A stretch of 28,349 bases of DNA. Origin: a virus. Shown here in pieces: positions 1 through 6,988 of this stretch. Position 1 is the stretch's first letter; every line of letters begins with the position of its first letter. The position numbers and the translations under genes were made by a program. Below the pieces are notes generated by a model. That model was not told the origin of the DNA. It did no database searches and was given only the letters and a program-made list of their open reading frames with translations. The stretch covers positions 1 through 28,349 of IMG/VR virus record IMGVR_UViG_3300030101_004648; one strand, 5' to 3'.

Positions 1-99
1 ATGGATAAGCAAGCGCAAAGCGTTGGCACTGTTGACATGCTTACACAGCAGTTGGCAGAGATGCAACAAAAACTACAAAGCACCGAGCAAAGATATGCA
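1..99. repeat. Left copy of 99-bp terminal direct repeat
   Basis: Identical to the last 99 bases of the window (28251-28349). Joining the ends gives a 28,250-bp circle and restores one uninterrupted scaffold gene. An exact overlap of odd length at both ends of a contig is usual for a de Bruijn graph assembly of circular or circularly permuted DNA, so it need not be a physical terminal repeat in the virion. Confidence 0.95.
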
Positions 100-495
100 A
101 GGCATACAACCATATCAAAACATGGCTTGACGTCAGAAATTGCCGAGGCTGTGGAATGGGCATTTGACAAAGAAATGGCAACGTTAAAAAAGTCAGATCG
201 TATCGGTTTGTCTGACTGGCTTAAAATACACATTCAAGACCCAACAGGAGCCCCGGCAATTTTGCGTCCACATCTCAAAGGGTTACAAAGTGAAGCACCA
301 CAGCAAAGCCAGGCACCACAACAAACCGAGACAAAGACACAATACCCAAACGTAAATGCAAACGCTCGTCCGAGCATACCAGATGGCAAAGACTTGATTA
401 CTAGAGCAATGACAGATCCTGAATTTTACAAAGAAAACAGAGAAAAAGTAATTCAAGCATACAAAAACCAACGTAAAACACTGAGAGATAGATAA
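1..495 (+). CDS. Capsid scaffolding protein, C-terminal 164 residues (partial at window start)
   Basis: The ATG at base 1 is an internal Met and not the start; there is no ribosome site because the gene begins at 28110 across the circular joint. Here lie the end of the coiled coil (about residues 1-35 of this part), a mixed segment around the SDWLKIHIQDP motif, a Gln/Pro/Thr-rich linker (about 98-120), and a C-terminal tail rich in Lys and Arg that probably binds the inner capsid wall. Scaffold proteins organise the procapsid and then leave. No protease motif is visible, so exit without cleavage is possible. The stop overlaps the next start (TAATG). Confidence 0.7.
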   Translation: MDKQAQSVGTVDMLTQQLAEMQQKLQSTEQRYARHTTISKHGLTSEIAEAVEWAFDKEMATLKKSDRIGLSDWLKIHIQDPTGAPAILRPHLKGLQSEAPQQSQAPQQTETKTQYPNVNANARPSIPDGKDLITRAMTDPEFYKENREKVIQAYKNQRKTLRDR

Positions 496-815
496 TGGCA
501 CAAACAGACCTATCTAGCGTATCCGTATACCCTCACTATCAAGTTTTATCAATTAATACTGTAGCCAATGAGATTGTATTACCAGACAGCTGCGACCAAA
601 TAGAAATAGAAAACTGGCATAGCAGCGAAGATCTATACGTGGGACAAAACAACCAAACAGATAATGCAACATGGAATACAAACCACTATTTTGTAATACC
701 AGCAAAGCAAGCCAAAGCAATTTTGCTATCTAGGGGTGGAGCGCGTGCAAAAAGCATTTATGTTGCTGCTAGTGTTAATACAATACCTGTCCACATTGAA
801 TTGGTAAATAGATAA
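495..815 (+). CDS. Small beta-rich structural protein (possible head decoration)
   Basis: A 106-residue protein starting within the scaffold stop (TAATG at 493-497) and ending the same way into the next gene, so it is probably translated by coupling. The sequence alternates hydrophobic and polar residues with many Val/Ile, Asn and Ser and no signal peptide or membrane segment, as expected for one beta-sandwich domain. I do not recognise the family. Its place between scaffold and the small and large fibre-like genes suggests a virion part such as a capsid decoration or an adaptor for fibres. The function is inferred from position only. Confidence 0.6.
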   Translation: MAQTDLSSVSVYPHYQVLSINTVANEIVLPDSCDQIEIENWHSSEDLYVGQNNQTDNATWNTNHYFVIPAKQAKAILLSRGGARAKSIYVAASVNTIPVHIELVNR

Positions 816-1063
816 TGGTTTTCACCTTCACAACTCCGGCAAAATTAACTATGAAAAAAGAAAACCTATCGTCACAAATTGACGGAGAAAAAACAATATT
901 TGGAATATCTGAAAACTATGAAGCAGGATCTATACGCGTGTATTATAATGGCGTCCGACAGATTGTAGGTGTTACTTTTTCCGAGCTAAATACAACACAA
1001 ATACAATTGAACTTTACGCCGGCAACAGGGGAATTTTTAGCGGTTGAATATATACCGCTATAA
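815..1063 (+). CDS. Small protein with fibre-like C-terminal domain
   Basis: An 82-residue protein, TAATG-coupled to the gene before. Its second half carries the motif RVYYNGVRQ followed by a short beta-rich stretch and the ending VEYIPL. The neighbouring 538-residue fibre ends in the same way: QVYRNGLRL, a beta stretch, then VDYLF. Such V-Y-x-N-G-x-R domains are common at the ends of phage fibre and head-decoration proteins (from memory of such sequences). This gene therefore looks like a stand-alone copy of that domain with a short N-terminal extension. The exact role is unknown; a virion surface protein is the best guess. Confidence 0.6.
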   Translation: MVFTFTTPAKLTMKKENLSSQIDGEKTIFGISENYEAGSIRVYYNGVRQIVGVTFSELNTTQIQLNFTPATGEFLAVEYIPL

Positions 1064-1099
1064 CATACAAACAATCATACATCATAGGACAAAAAAACA

Positions 1100-2716
1100 A
1101 TGGCAATACAACTTGTTAGTAATCAGATAATTGATTCAATTATCACAACGGATAAATTGGGCGCAAACGTAGTTACACCCGCTAAATTAGACCTGTCACA
1201 GGTTTACAATTTTACCGCGCTGCCCACAGTTAACAGCGACCCCAGTGCCGCCAACGACCTTGTAAGAAAAAATTATGTAGATAATTTAATTTCCGGTTTG
1301 CATTGGAAAGACTCTTGCCGGGTCAAATCACCAACTAACATCGACATATCCGACGCACCCGCAACAATTGACGGTATCACAATGGCGGCAGGTCAGAGAG
1401 TTTTATTATCTGCTCAAACTACAACTAGTGAAATGGGCATCTATGACTATAATGGTTCAGGCTCTGCGATGACCCGCAGTGATGATGCAGATACTTTTCA
1501 AGAATTGAACGGTATTGCAGTATTTATCCGTGAGGGTACCAGTGCAAATGAAGGGTACACACAAACCGCAGAACTAACAAGCTTTGCCGGGCAGGTCTAT
1601 GCCCTTTTTACCAGCACACAAGGAGGCCGGCAAGCAGGTCTTGCTTTGTCTTTATCCTCTAACACTTTGAATGTAGACTTTGACAATGCAACAATTGGCG
1701 TAAATGGTTCAGACGCTTTGGAAATTAAAGCAAACGGAATTGGCACAGCGTTACTGCAAGACAATGCCGTCACCAATGCCAAGCTACAAAACGATAGCGT
1801 CACAATCTCGTCTGGTTCGGGACTTCAGGGCGGCGGAGCCGTTGCGCTTGGTGGCTCCCAAACCTTATCTATTTTGGCAAATGGTAGCTCGTTGGCTGTT
1901 TCAGGTAGCGGCATTAAAATTGCAGATGATGGGGTACAAACACAGCACATCGGAGATGCGCAAATTACTTCTGCACTTATTGCAGATGGTGCCGTGATAC
2001 TCGACAAACTTGCCAATTTATCATCAGCACAAATCATCTTAGGTAACGCTAGCAACAGACCTGCCGCAGTGTCAGTATCTGGAGATATTGCAATCAGCAA
2101 CGCAGGTGTGACAGCCATACAAGCATTGGCAGTTCAAACCGGTATGATTGCGGATAGTTCGGTAACAAACGCGAAATTGGCCTCGTCAGCCTTGAGCGTT
2201 ACCGCAGGAAACGGGCTATCCGGCGGGGGCTCAATTAGTTTAGGATCTTCGGGCGCGCTTGCTGTGCAGGCGGATGGCTCTACAATTTCGGTTAGTGCTT
2301 CAGGTGTCAAAGTTGCAGACGGGCAAATTGGTGCTGCGCAGATCACCAACGGCAGCGTGGGCAGCGATGAGCTTGCCAGTAATTCCGTCTTGTCGTCTAA
2401 AATAGCGGCCGGTGCTGTTTCATCTGCAAAGGTAGCGGATGATAGTTTGGGACTTGGCAAATTATCAATGCGTCCAAACACAGAGGCATTTAGCGGCACC
2501 AATGCAACCAAGTACGATTTGGCACAAACCGTTTTGGCAGCTTTTCACAAAGGCGTTCAGGTATACCGCAACGGCCTTAGGTTAGAATTTGTTGCATCAT
2601 CACCGAGCGGCCCAGATGAGTACACTGTCGCCAATGACGGCACCGGCGGAGTAACGGCAATTACTTTGGGTTCTGCGTCTTCTGGTTCTCGTTTTATCGT
2701 TGACTATTTATTTTAA
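1100..2716 (+). CDS. Long fibre protein, probably head or tail fibre
   Basis: A 538-residue fibre. The N-terminus (1-60) has the xxKLxxxxV(T/V)xAKL pattern often seen in phage fibres. About 65-175 is a compact domain (LHWKDSCRVKSPTNI, then a Gly/Thr-rich part) found in many tail fibres. Residues about 200-440 are low-complexity Ala/Ser/Gly/Asp repeats of the form DGxIxxAxIxDGSVxxxKLA, with two longer imperfect repeats starting near residues 234 and 367 (both GLxGGGxxxLG followed by VSxSGxKxAD). The last 60 residues form the VYRNGLRL domain. It sits between scaffold and capsid genes, away from the tail module, so a head fibre is as likely as a tail fibre. A weak AGGAC site precedes the ATG. 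Confidence 0.8.
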   Translation: MAIQLVSNQIIDSIITTDKLGANVVTPAKLDLSQVYNFTALPTVNSDPSAANDLVRKNYVDNLISGLHWKDSCRVKSPTNIDISDAPATIDGITMAAGQRVLLSAQTTTSEMGIYDYNGSGSAMTRSDDADTFQELNGIAVFIREGTSANEGYTQTAELTSFAGQVYALFTSTQGGRQAGLALSLSSNTLNVDFDNATIGVNGSDALEIKANGIGTALLQDNAVTNAKLQNDSVTISSGSGLQGGGAVALGGSQTLSILANGSSLAVSGSGIKIADDGVQTQHIGDAQITSALIADGAVILDKLANLSSAQIILGNASNRPAAVSVSGDIAISNAGVTAIQALAVQTGMIADSSVTNAKLASSALSVTAGNGLSGGGSISLGSSGALAVQADGSTISVSASGVKVADGQIGAAQITNGSVGSDELASNSVLSSKIAAGAVSSAKVADDSLGLGKLSMRPNTEAFSGTNATKYDLAQTVLAAFHKGVQVYRNGLRLEFVASSPSGPDEYTVANDGTGGVTAITLGSASSGSRFIVDYLF

Positions 2717-2732
2717 TCAATAATTGAAGAGT

Positions 2733-2761
2733 AAAAAAGGCGGCTTAATTGCCGCCTTTTT
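2733..2761. terminator. Bidirectional Rho-independent terminator
   Basis: The stem GGCGGC/GCCGCC has a TTAATT loop and is flanked by A6 before and T5 after, so it works from both sides. It closes the portal-scaffold-fibre operon on the plus strand and the reverse-strand gene at 2843-3319. Between it and that gene (2762-2842) there is only AT-rich DNA and a perfect small hairpin, TTGCCA-GAAT-TGGCAA at 2813-2828, without a T tract. Confidence 0.9.
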
Positions 2762-2842
2762 CGTATCACGCATTTTGTATTCCCAAACCTTCAAATTATT
2801 TTGATTGTTTGATTGCCAGAATTGGCAAAACAAATGTAACAA

Positions 2843-3319
2843 CTACAAATTAAACCCGCTACCTTTTTTCTTTAAAGCTTCTTTTGCCTCTAGGTATAAG
2901 GCACTATCTGCGGTTTTTGTTGTTTTGCCCTTTGATATAAAACTATAAACACGGGCCCGGGCCCATTGTGACTGCGTGGCGCCTGGTCTATGTCCAACGG
3001 CCCACGCTGCCAAACCTCGTTTGTATACTTTCCGGATAATTCTTGCTGGAACGTCTGTTACTTTTGCCACAGCGCGAATAAATCTTTCATCCTGTGGTCC
3101 TTTGCCTTTGCTCGTCTCTTTCAATATGGCATCACGCACGCCGGATCTGCTTAGTCGTTTTGTATATTTGCTAGGCTTTGTCTCTGCTTTGGCATCACCT
3201 GGCAATGGCTTAAAACTTTTTTTGCCTGCCGTTCGTTTGCGTATTTCTGCTTTGCGCCGTGCTGCGGTTGACTCTTTCAGCCCGGCAGTATACTTTTTTG
3301 GTACTTTACTTTTTGCCAT
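2843..3319 (-). CDS. Basic protein of a phage/giant-virus DUF family (cargo gene)
   Basis: A 158-residue, very Lys/Arg-rich protein on the strand opposite all head genes. The chosen ATG at 3319 has an AAAGGG site just upstream; an in-frame GTG at 3340 is less likely. N-terminal part: KYTAGLKESTAARRKAEIRK. C-terminal part: HRPGATQSQWARARVYSF followed by SKGKTTKTADSALYL. This W-A-x-A-R-V-x-S-F/G-K-T/D-x-x-L pattern is known to me from small uncharacterised proteins and C-terminal extensions in phages and giant viruses (DUF5824/DUF5872-like, from memory and not searched). The function is unknown. Basic charge suggests nucleic-acid or capsid-interior binding. It has its own promoter and terminator, as a moron-type insert would. 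Confidence 0.75.
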   Translation of the reverse strand: MAKSKVPKKYTAGLKESTAARRKAEIRKRTAGKKSFKPLPGDAKAETKPSKYTKRLSRSGVRDAILKETSKGKGPQDERFIRAVAKVTDVPARIIRKVYKRGLAAWAVGHRPGATQSQWARARVYSFISKGKTTKTADSALYLEAKEALKKKGSGFNL

Positions 3320-3345
3320 TTTTTGCCCTTTGGTGCACACAACAA

Positions 3346-3435
3346 TTATAAGGCTTTAGCAAAAACATTGGCAATTGTGTTGGCGCCTGCGGATAACCAT
3401 TTAGTGACGCGGCCAAGATTACCGATTTTTTGCAT
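3346..3435 (-). CDS. Possible 29-residue amphipathic peptide
   Basis: A short reverse-strand frame that begins after an in-frame stop and ends 26 bases before the start of the basic DUF protein. The product reads MQKIGNLGRVTKWL and continues in the same style. Ile4, Leu7, Val10, Leu14, Ala18, Ile21, Phe25 and Ala28 line one face of a helix while Lys/Arg/Asn/Ser sit on the other, and it has four basic residues and no acidic one. This resembles a membrane-active or structural peptide. There is no Shine-Dalgarno site, which counts against it. A competing 63-residue frame (3497 to 3306) covers the same DNA. Only one of them, or neither, is real. Confidence 0.3.
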   Translation of the reverse strand: MQKIGNLGRVTKWLSAGANTIANVFAKAL

Positions 3436-3497
3436 TTTTTACGCTTTGCTACATACAAGACACGGCCATTTTTTTGCAATGCTCTTATCTCTATCAT

Positions 3498-3526
3498 TTG
3501 CACATCTAACTTTAATTGTGTATATA
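3498..3526 (+). promoter_or_regulatory. Candidate sigma70-type promoter for the capsid operon
   Basis: TTGCAC (3498-3503), a 17-base spacer, then TATATA (3521-3526), placing transcription start near 3533 and a leader of about 80 bases before the capsid ATG at 3614. The same -35 hexamer TTGCAC occurs in the early promoter at 20845. This region is the only gap between the reverse-strand gene and the capsid, and a terminator stands before it, so a promoter is needed here. Confidence 0.55.
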
Positions 3527-3530
3527 CATA

Positions 3531-3558
3531 TATATACATAGCGTGCCCACGTTCGCAA
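3531..3558 (-). promoter_or_regulatory. Candidate reverse promoter for the cargo gene
   Basis: Read on the minus strand: TTGCGA (3558-3553), a 16-base spacer, then TATATA (3536-3531). It lies back to back with the capsid promoter within an alternating TA tract (3519-3540). Support is by hexamer match and spacing only. Confidence 0.4.
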
Positions 3559-3613
3559 CGGTAAAAGCTGGAAAGGGCGGCAAAAAACTACACACAATAC
3601 AAGGAGGCACATT

Positions 3614-4543
3614 ATGCCGTCAATCAATCCAATTAGTTTTGCCAATATGTCCGGCAATTTACGTCTTGCACAAATGATAAGCATGGAATTGTCTTTGCTC
3701 ATCCGTGACAGCGTATCACTCAGAAACACACCATATGTTGAATACTGCGGTAGTATTAACGGCATGGGAAGTAACACAATTAGAAAAAGGCTTGTCGGGC
3801 TTGGTCGTACTGCCATGAACAATATCGCAGAGGGCGGCACAGCCACAGCCGTTGGCCTTGACGTCGAAACCGCAGATGTAACCGTAGCACGTCAAGAGCT
3901 GGCGTATGCAATTACAGACCTGGCAAACATGTCGCAATTTGGTCAAGATGTCGACCCCATCGTAATTGCCAATAGCATGGCGGCCGCTTATGATGCGCGC
4001 TTTATGGAATTGACTGTAGCGGCTGGAACTTTTACTACTGCAAAGGGTTCCACAGGTGCCACTTTTAGCACAGATGCTTTTTTCGACGGAATCTACGTAT
4101 TAGAGCGTGCAGACAGCGAACGCGGCGCAAATGGCCCATTCGTCGCGGTTTTAGCCAGTAAGGCCCTCACAGAACTGCAAACGGATTTACGTAACGAAAC
4201 CAGCAATTCCATATCCTTAATGCAACCAGTTGCAGACATGTTGCAAGCACGTCCGCAAGGCATGGTAGGTTCATTGTTTGGCGTAGATGTTTACAAAACA
4301 TCTCACATTGATGGTAGCTCCGGACATTTTGACAATCTTATGTGGTCTGCCGGTGCTCTCGGATATGCAGATGGTGCAGTAGGTCAAATTCTTGGTGCAG
4401 ATGGTCAAGTACAAGCCGGACCCGTAACCGTGGAATTCGTGCGTGACGGTCTGAGCGCGACCACCACGGTACTTGGACACGGGTACCTTGGAATTGCAAA
4501 GATAATTGATGCCAAAGGCGTGAAAATTCAATCCGTAGCTTAA
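3614..4543 (+). CDS. Major capsid protein (HK97-fold type)
   Basis: A 309-residue protein with the strongest ribosome site in the window (AAGGAGG at 3601-3607), as expected for the most abundant virion protein. Early residues (LRLAQMISMELSLLIRDSV) form the N-arm or spine-helix start. The GRTAMNNIAEGGTATAVGLD region is the typical E-loop/P-domain entry, and the VARQELAYAITDLANMSQFG stretch matches the spine helix of many HK97-like capsids. The A-domain would be in the C-terminal third, with GSLFGVDVYKTSHI and GHGYLGIAKIIDAKGVKI near the end. It follows terminase, portal and scaffold on the circle and precedes the connector and tail genes. It lacks an evident N-terminal delta domain, which agrees with a separate scaffold. 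No search was run; the call is from pattern and context. Confidence 0.85.
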   Translation: MPSINPISFANMSGNLRLAQMISMELSLLIRDSVSLRNTPYVEYCGSINGMGSNTIRKRLVGLGRTAMNNIAEGGTATAVGLDVETADVTVARQELAYAITDLANMSQFGQDVDPIVIANSMAAAYDARFMELTVAAGTFTTAKGSTGATFSTDAFFDGIYVLERADSERGANGPFVAVLASKALTELQTDLRNETSNSISLMQPVADMLQARPQGMVGSLFGVDVYKTSHIDGSSGHFDNLMWSAGALGYADGAVGQILGADGQVQAGPVTVEFVRDGLSATTTVLGHGYLGIAKIIDAKGVKIQSVA

Positions 4544-4551
4544 TTTATTTT

Positions 4552-4636
4552 GTGCGCAGGGGGTTAGGCTTAATCTCCTGTGCCACGGTAACCCCTTTGC
4601 GCACCTTTTAAAATAATAGCATATAAAACAGGAGAT
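4552..4636 (+). promoter_or_regulatory. Hairpin with anti-Shine-Dalgarno loop after the capsid gene
   Basis: Left arm 4552-4566 and right arm 4589-4604 pair over 15 positions (GTGCGCA with TGCGCAC, then GGGGTTA with TAACCCC, one bulge and one G-U). The 22-base loop contains ATCTCCTGT (4573-4581), the exact reverse complement of ACAGGAGAT (4628-4636), which is the ribosome site of the next gene at 4640. Loop-to-site pairing would form a pseudoknot-like fold and block ribosomes. The hairpin is followed by only four T residues, so a partial terminator is an alternative or additional role. Confidence 0.6.
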
Positions 4637-4639
4637 GAT

Positions 4640-5290
4640 ATGCAGATGACTAATTACGATACAATAGCACAGCCATGGGCAGAGACGCCCAACAGGGTAA
4701 AATTGCCAACGTTGGCCAATGCGCCTTGGTTTTATGCTCACCACCCACTATCATGGGACGTAGTAGAATTTAAAAAAGTTGAACACGTTACAAAAAACAA
4801 AAAGGTAACGCAAGTAGAAACAACGAAGTTTTTGCTATTGCCAAAGGTTGAGAAAATACCAATGGTGCCAGGCGTTAACAATGTAAGAGATGGTGGGGAT
4901 TTGGCTTTGATGCGTGGACAAATGCACAAAGAAGGTTGGGTAATTTTAGAACCACAGGACCATAATTATATAAATGTATATCCATGCCGCAATGGTAAAT
5001 ATTTCGCGCCTAGATTTACCAAAATGGAAACTTTAGCAAATCAATTGATACAAACATTTGACCATGAAGAATTTAACGAATGGCGAAAAAACCTAATTGC
5101 ATCACACAAAATAGCTTTGCCACATGAGCACGTTTGCAGACTAATGCAAATTGAACTAGAGCAAAAAATTAACAACTTGAAAGACACACACCTACCACAT
5201 ATGCAGGTCAAACAGCAAAAAATTAGCAATAGCATTGCCAACTTGAAAGAAGCAATAGAAAACGCCAAACAGGTGCAAAATTATGTCTAA
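4640..5290 (+). CDS. Conserved-looking capsid-neighbour protein, unknown function
   Basis: A 216-residue protein directly after the capsid gene. ATG at 4640 lies 4 bases from GGAGA; a second ATG at 4646 is possible. The first half is mixed with aromatic residues (NAPWFYAHHPLSWDVVEF) and the segment LLLPKVEKIPMVPGVNNV, followed by MHKEGWVILEPQDHNYINVY and a Lys/Arg-aromatic part. I recall a similar pattern (a PGVNxV block, then a GWxIIxP-like block) in uncharacterised proteins next to phage capsid genes. Residues about 165-216 form a coiled coil rich in Gln/Asn/Lys. It may be a minor head or inner-capsid protein. Translation is probably gated by the hairpin upstream. Confidence 0.7.
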   Translation: MQMTNYDTIAQPWAETPNRVKLPTLANAPWFYAHHPLSWDVVEFKKVEHVTKNKKVTQVETTKFLLLPKVEKIPMVPGVNNVRDGGDLALMRGQMHKEGWVILEPQDHNYINVYPCRNGKYFAPRFTKMETLANQLIQTFDHEEFNEWRKNLIASHKIALPHEHVCRLMQIELEQKINNLKDTHLPHMQVKQQKISNSIANLKEAIENAKQVQNYV

Positions 5291-5438
5291 AAATGTAGAC
5301 CATGCAGCAATGGATAGAGTAGCGCAAAAAATAGTAATACAAGGTCAAAAAACCGGCGCTAAAATTACACATGACCAGGCCAAACGTTTTTTGGCTAAAC
5401 AACTACAAACCGCAGAAAACAAACGCAAACGAGGCTAA
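5283..5438 (+). CDS. Small basic protein, 51 residues
   Basis: The frame starts inside the end of the previous gene (ATG at 5283 in a different frame, 8-base overlap) and stops one base before the next ATG, filling the gap exactly. The product starts MSKNVDHAAMDRVAQKIV, is mostly helical and ends in the basic run ENKRKRG. No membrane segment and no known motif. Exact fit between two genes in a tightly packed operon is the main evidence. There is no strong ribosome site, so translation by coupling is likely. The function is unknown; a head-assembly helper or an internal protein fits the place. Confidence 0.6.
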   Translation: MSKNVDHAAMDRVAQKIVIQGQKTGAKITHDQAKRFLAKQLQTAENKRKRG

Positions 5439-5439
5439 A

Positions 5440-5769
5440 ATGGCAGCTTACACAAGTAAAACAGCTTTTAAAATTCCACGCAGAAAACTAAACCCAGACG
5501 GCGTTAACACTGAAACAATATCAACAAATAAAACGCTGACATATGCAGATAGTCAATTCCAAGCAATAACTAATTCTACAAGCGGCTCTGTTAACGTTAC
5601 ACTGCCAGCAGAAGAAGACGGAGCGTTTTTTTGGATACGTTGCCAGGCCGGTTCCTCTGCTCAAATATCAGTTAATAACCCGGCCGCCTCTGGCGTTGTT
5701 GCTTTGACACCAGGACAGGCGGCATTAGTGGTTTGTGATACTGCCTGGCAAGTTTTCATCAAGGCATAA
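5440..5769 (+). CDS. Small beta-rich virion protein
   Basis: A 109-residue protein. I start it at 5440 (MAAYTSK) rather than at the in-frame upstream codon at 5371, because that extension would run through the 51-residue gene. After a Lys/Arg-rich N-terminus it has the pattern TLTYADSQFQAITNSTSGSV, NVTLPAEEDGAFFWIRC and a final ALVVCDTAWQVFIK strand. This alternating, Ser/Thr/Asn-rich layout is typical of small beta-sandwich domains that decorate capsids or end fibres. It shares this style with the protein at 495-815 but I see no direct homology. It is probably structural; no enzyme motif is visible. Confidence 0.65.
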   Translation: MAAYTSKTAFKIPRRKLNPDGVNTETISTNKTLTYADSQFQAITNSTSGSVNVTLPAEEDGAFFWIRCQAGSSAQISVNNPAASGVVALTPGQAALVVCDTAWQVFIKA

Positions 5770-5772
5770 AAA

Positions 5773-6549
5773 ATGTCAGATACGCCCTACAGTGCCAATA
5801 TTCGTTTTTTTGAATTGCTACAAAGAGACAAAGCGCAAACTACCACGCTAAAGATTTATCGTGACGGTGCGCAAGTTGTACCAACGGCAGGCAAATACAC
5901 TTTGCAAAAACCAAACGGTAAAAATATTGTGTTGGATGCCAGCTGCACAATTGATGTGCATGGTACTTGTAGTCATACAAACACAGCAGGCCAATTGCCC
6001 ACAACATTAATTTTGGGTGAGGGTTACATGCAATTGTGGACGTTGACAATTGCGGGCGTAGATTACACCTTTCGGCGTATGGCATCGTTAGTATTGCAAA
6101 GACTATACCCGGTTATCTCAGATACTGACTTAACCGCAGTATATAGCAACTTGGATGCCACGCGCCCCAGTAGCCTTACAAGCTACCAAAAATACATAGA
6201 TGATGCGTGGTACACAATTTTGCGCAAGATAAGAGGACAGGGCAAAGGCTTTGAATACCTTGTAACCTCACCAAGTGCATTTTATGAGGCACACAGGCAT
6301 CTATCTTTGTATTTAATCTTTCGTGATTTTCACAGTTCGTTAGGGCAGGGCTCAAACGGGCGTTTTTTGGATCTTGCCAACGAGCATAACCAAGCTTTCC
6401 ACATGGAATTTACGACAATAACATTTATCTATGATGAAGATCACGACAATGTACCAGATGATGCAGATACAAGGACACGCGCAACGCCTACAATATTTAC
6501 AACCCGGCCGGGCACGTATGGGCGTAATCGTTACAGGCGTTTTCGATGA
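5773..6549 (+). CDS. Putative head-tail connector (adaptor)
   Basis: A 258-residue protein starting 3 bases after the previous stop. Residues about 1-110 are beta-rich (TTTLKIYRDGAQVVP and YMQLWTLTIAGVDYTFRRMA), resembling a small immunoglobulin-like or carbohydrate-type fold. About 115-215 is helical (YQKYIDDAWYTILRKIRG, HRHLSLYLIFRDFHSSLG), like the helical bundles of gp6/gp15-type adaptors that attach below the portal. The end is an acidic segment (DEDHDNVPDDADT) followed by an Arg-rich tail. The gene lies between capsid-side proteins and the tail terminator, where connector genes lie in siphoviruses. The ATGA overlap couples it to the next gene. Adaptor function is inferred from place and helical content. 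Confidence 0.5.
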   Translation: MSDTPYSANIRFFELLQRDKAQTTTLKIYRDGAQVVPTAGKYTLQKPNGKNIVLDASCTIDVHGTCSHTNTAGQLPTTLILGEGYMQLWTLTIAGVDYTFRRMASLVLQRLYPVISDTDLTAVYSNLDATRPSSLTSYQKYIDDAWYTILRKIRGQGKGFEYLVTSPSAFYEAHRHLSLYLIFRDFHSSLGQGSNGRFLDLANEHNQAFHMEFTTITFIYDEDHDNVPDDADTRTRATPTIFTTRPGTYGRNRYRRFR

Positions 6550-6986
6550 GCGTATCAATATCTACAGTACGGCAAAAGGTTGCTGCACAAATTGCAACGC
6601 TGGCAGGCTATCATCAAATTAATTTACCACCGGAATATTTTGGACGCACACAAAACACAATTGCACACAAGGGCTTTGCGGTACAAATAGACCAAATCTC
6701 ATCCATACCAGATCGCCAACGTTTGCAGGTTGGCATTTATGTTGGCACCGGAATCACTGTAAAATTTGCATATCGTTTGCGACCAATGGACACCTATCCG
6801 ACAGATTACGACTTAAGCTTTGATGCCGTGCAAGATGTTATTCGCAAAGTGTTGGCATCATATCAAAGTCTAAACATTGGCATAACGCCAGTTTTCAACC
6901 AGGCACGCCACCAAATAGGCGACAGCTTAGAGTATATAATTCATGAATTACAATTTATTGTAAGACACACAATTAGCGGAGTATAA
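6546..6986 (+). CDS. Putative tail terminator / neck protein
   Basis: A 146-residue protein overlapping the previous stop (ATGA). It begins with a helix (STVRQKVAAQIATLAG), then strands and the block QVGIYVGTGITVKFAYRLRP, then a helix with DLSFDAVQDVIRKVLASYQ, and ends with strands (LEYIIHELQFIVRHTI). This alpha/beta order is that of the gpU/gp10-type tail terminator fold, which caps the tail tube and joins the head. It sits directly before the tail tube gene, the usual place. No catalytic residues are expected. The call is from secondary-structure pattern and order, not from a search. Confidence 0.6.
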   Translation: MSVSISTVRQKVAAQIATLAGYHQINLPPEYFGRTQNTIAHKGFAVQIDQISSIPDRQRLQVGIYVGTGITVKFAYRLRPMDTYPTDYDLSFDAVQDVIRKVLASYQSLNIGITPVFNQARHQIGDSLEYIIHELQFIVRHTISGV

Positions 6987-6988
6987 TA

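Noticed and set aside
1597-2511. Several reverse-strand frames (1597-1803, 1825-2118, 2134-2511) in the fibre gene
   Set aside because: Composition mirrors the low-complexity repeats of the fibre; no start signals.
3306-3497. 63-residue reverse-strand frame (MIEIRALQ...) upstream of the DUF gene
   Set aside because: No ribosome site, runs 14 bases into the DUF gene, and competes with the 29-residue frame, which fits the gap better. Kept only as an alternative.
5371-5439. Upstream start for the beta-rich protein at 5440
   Set aside because: It would overlap the exactly fitting 51-residue gene in another frame.
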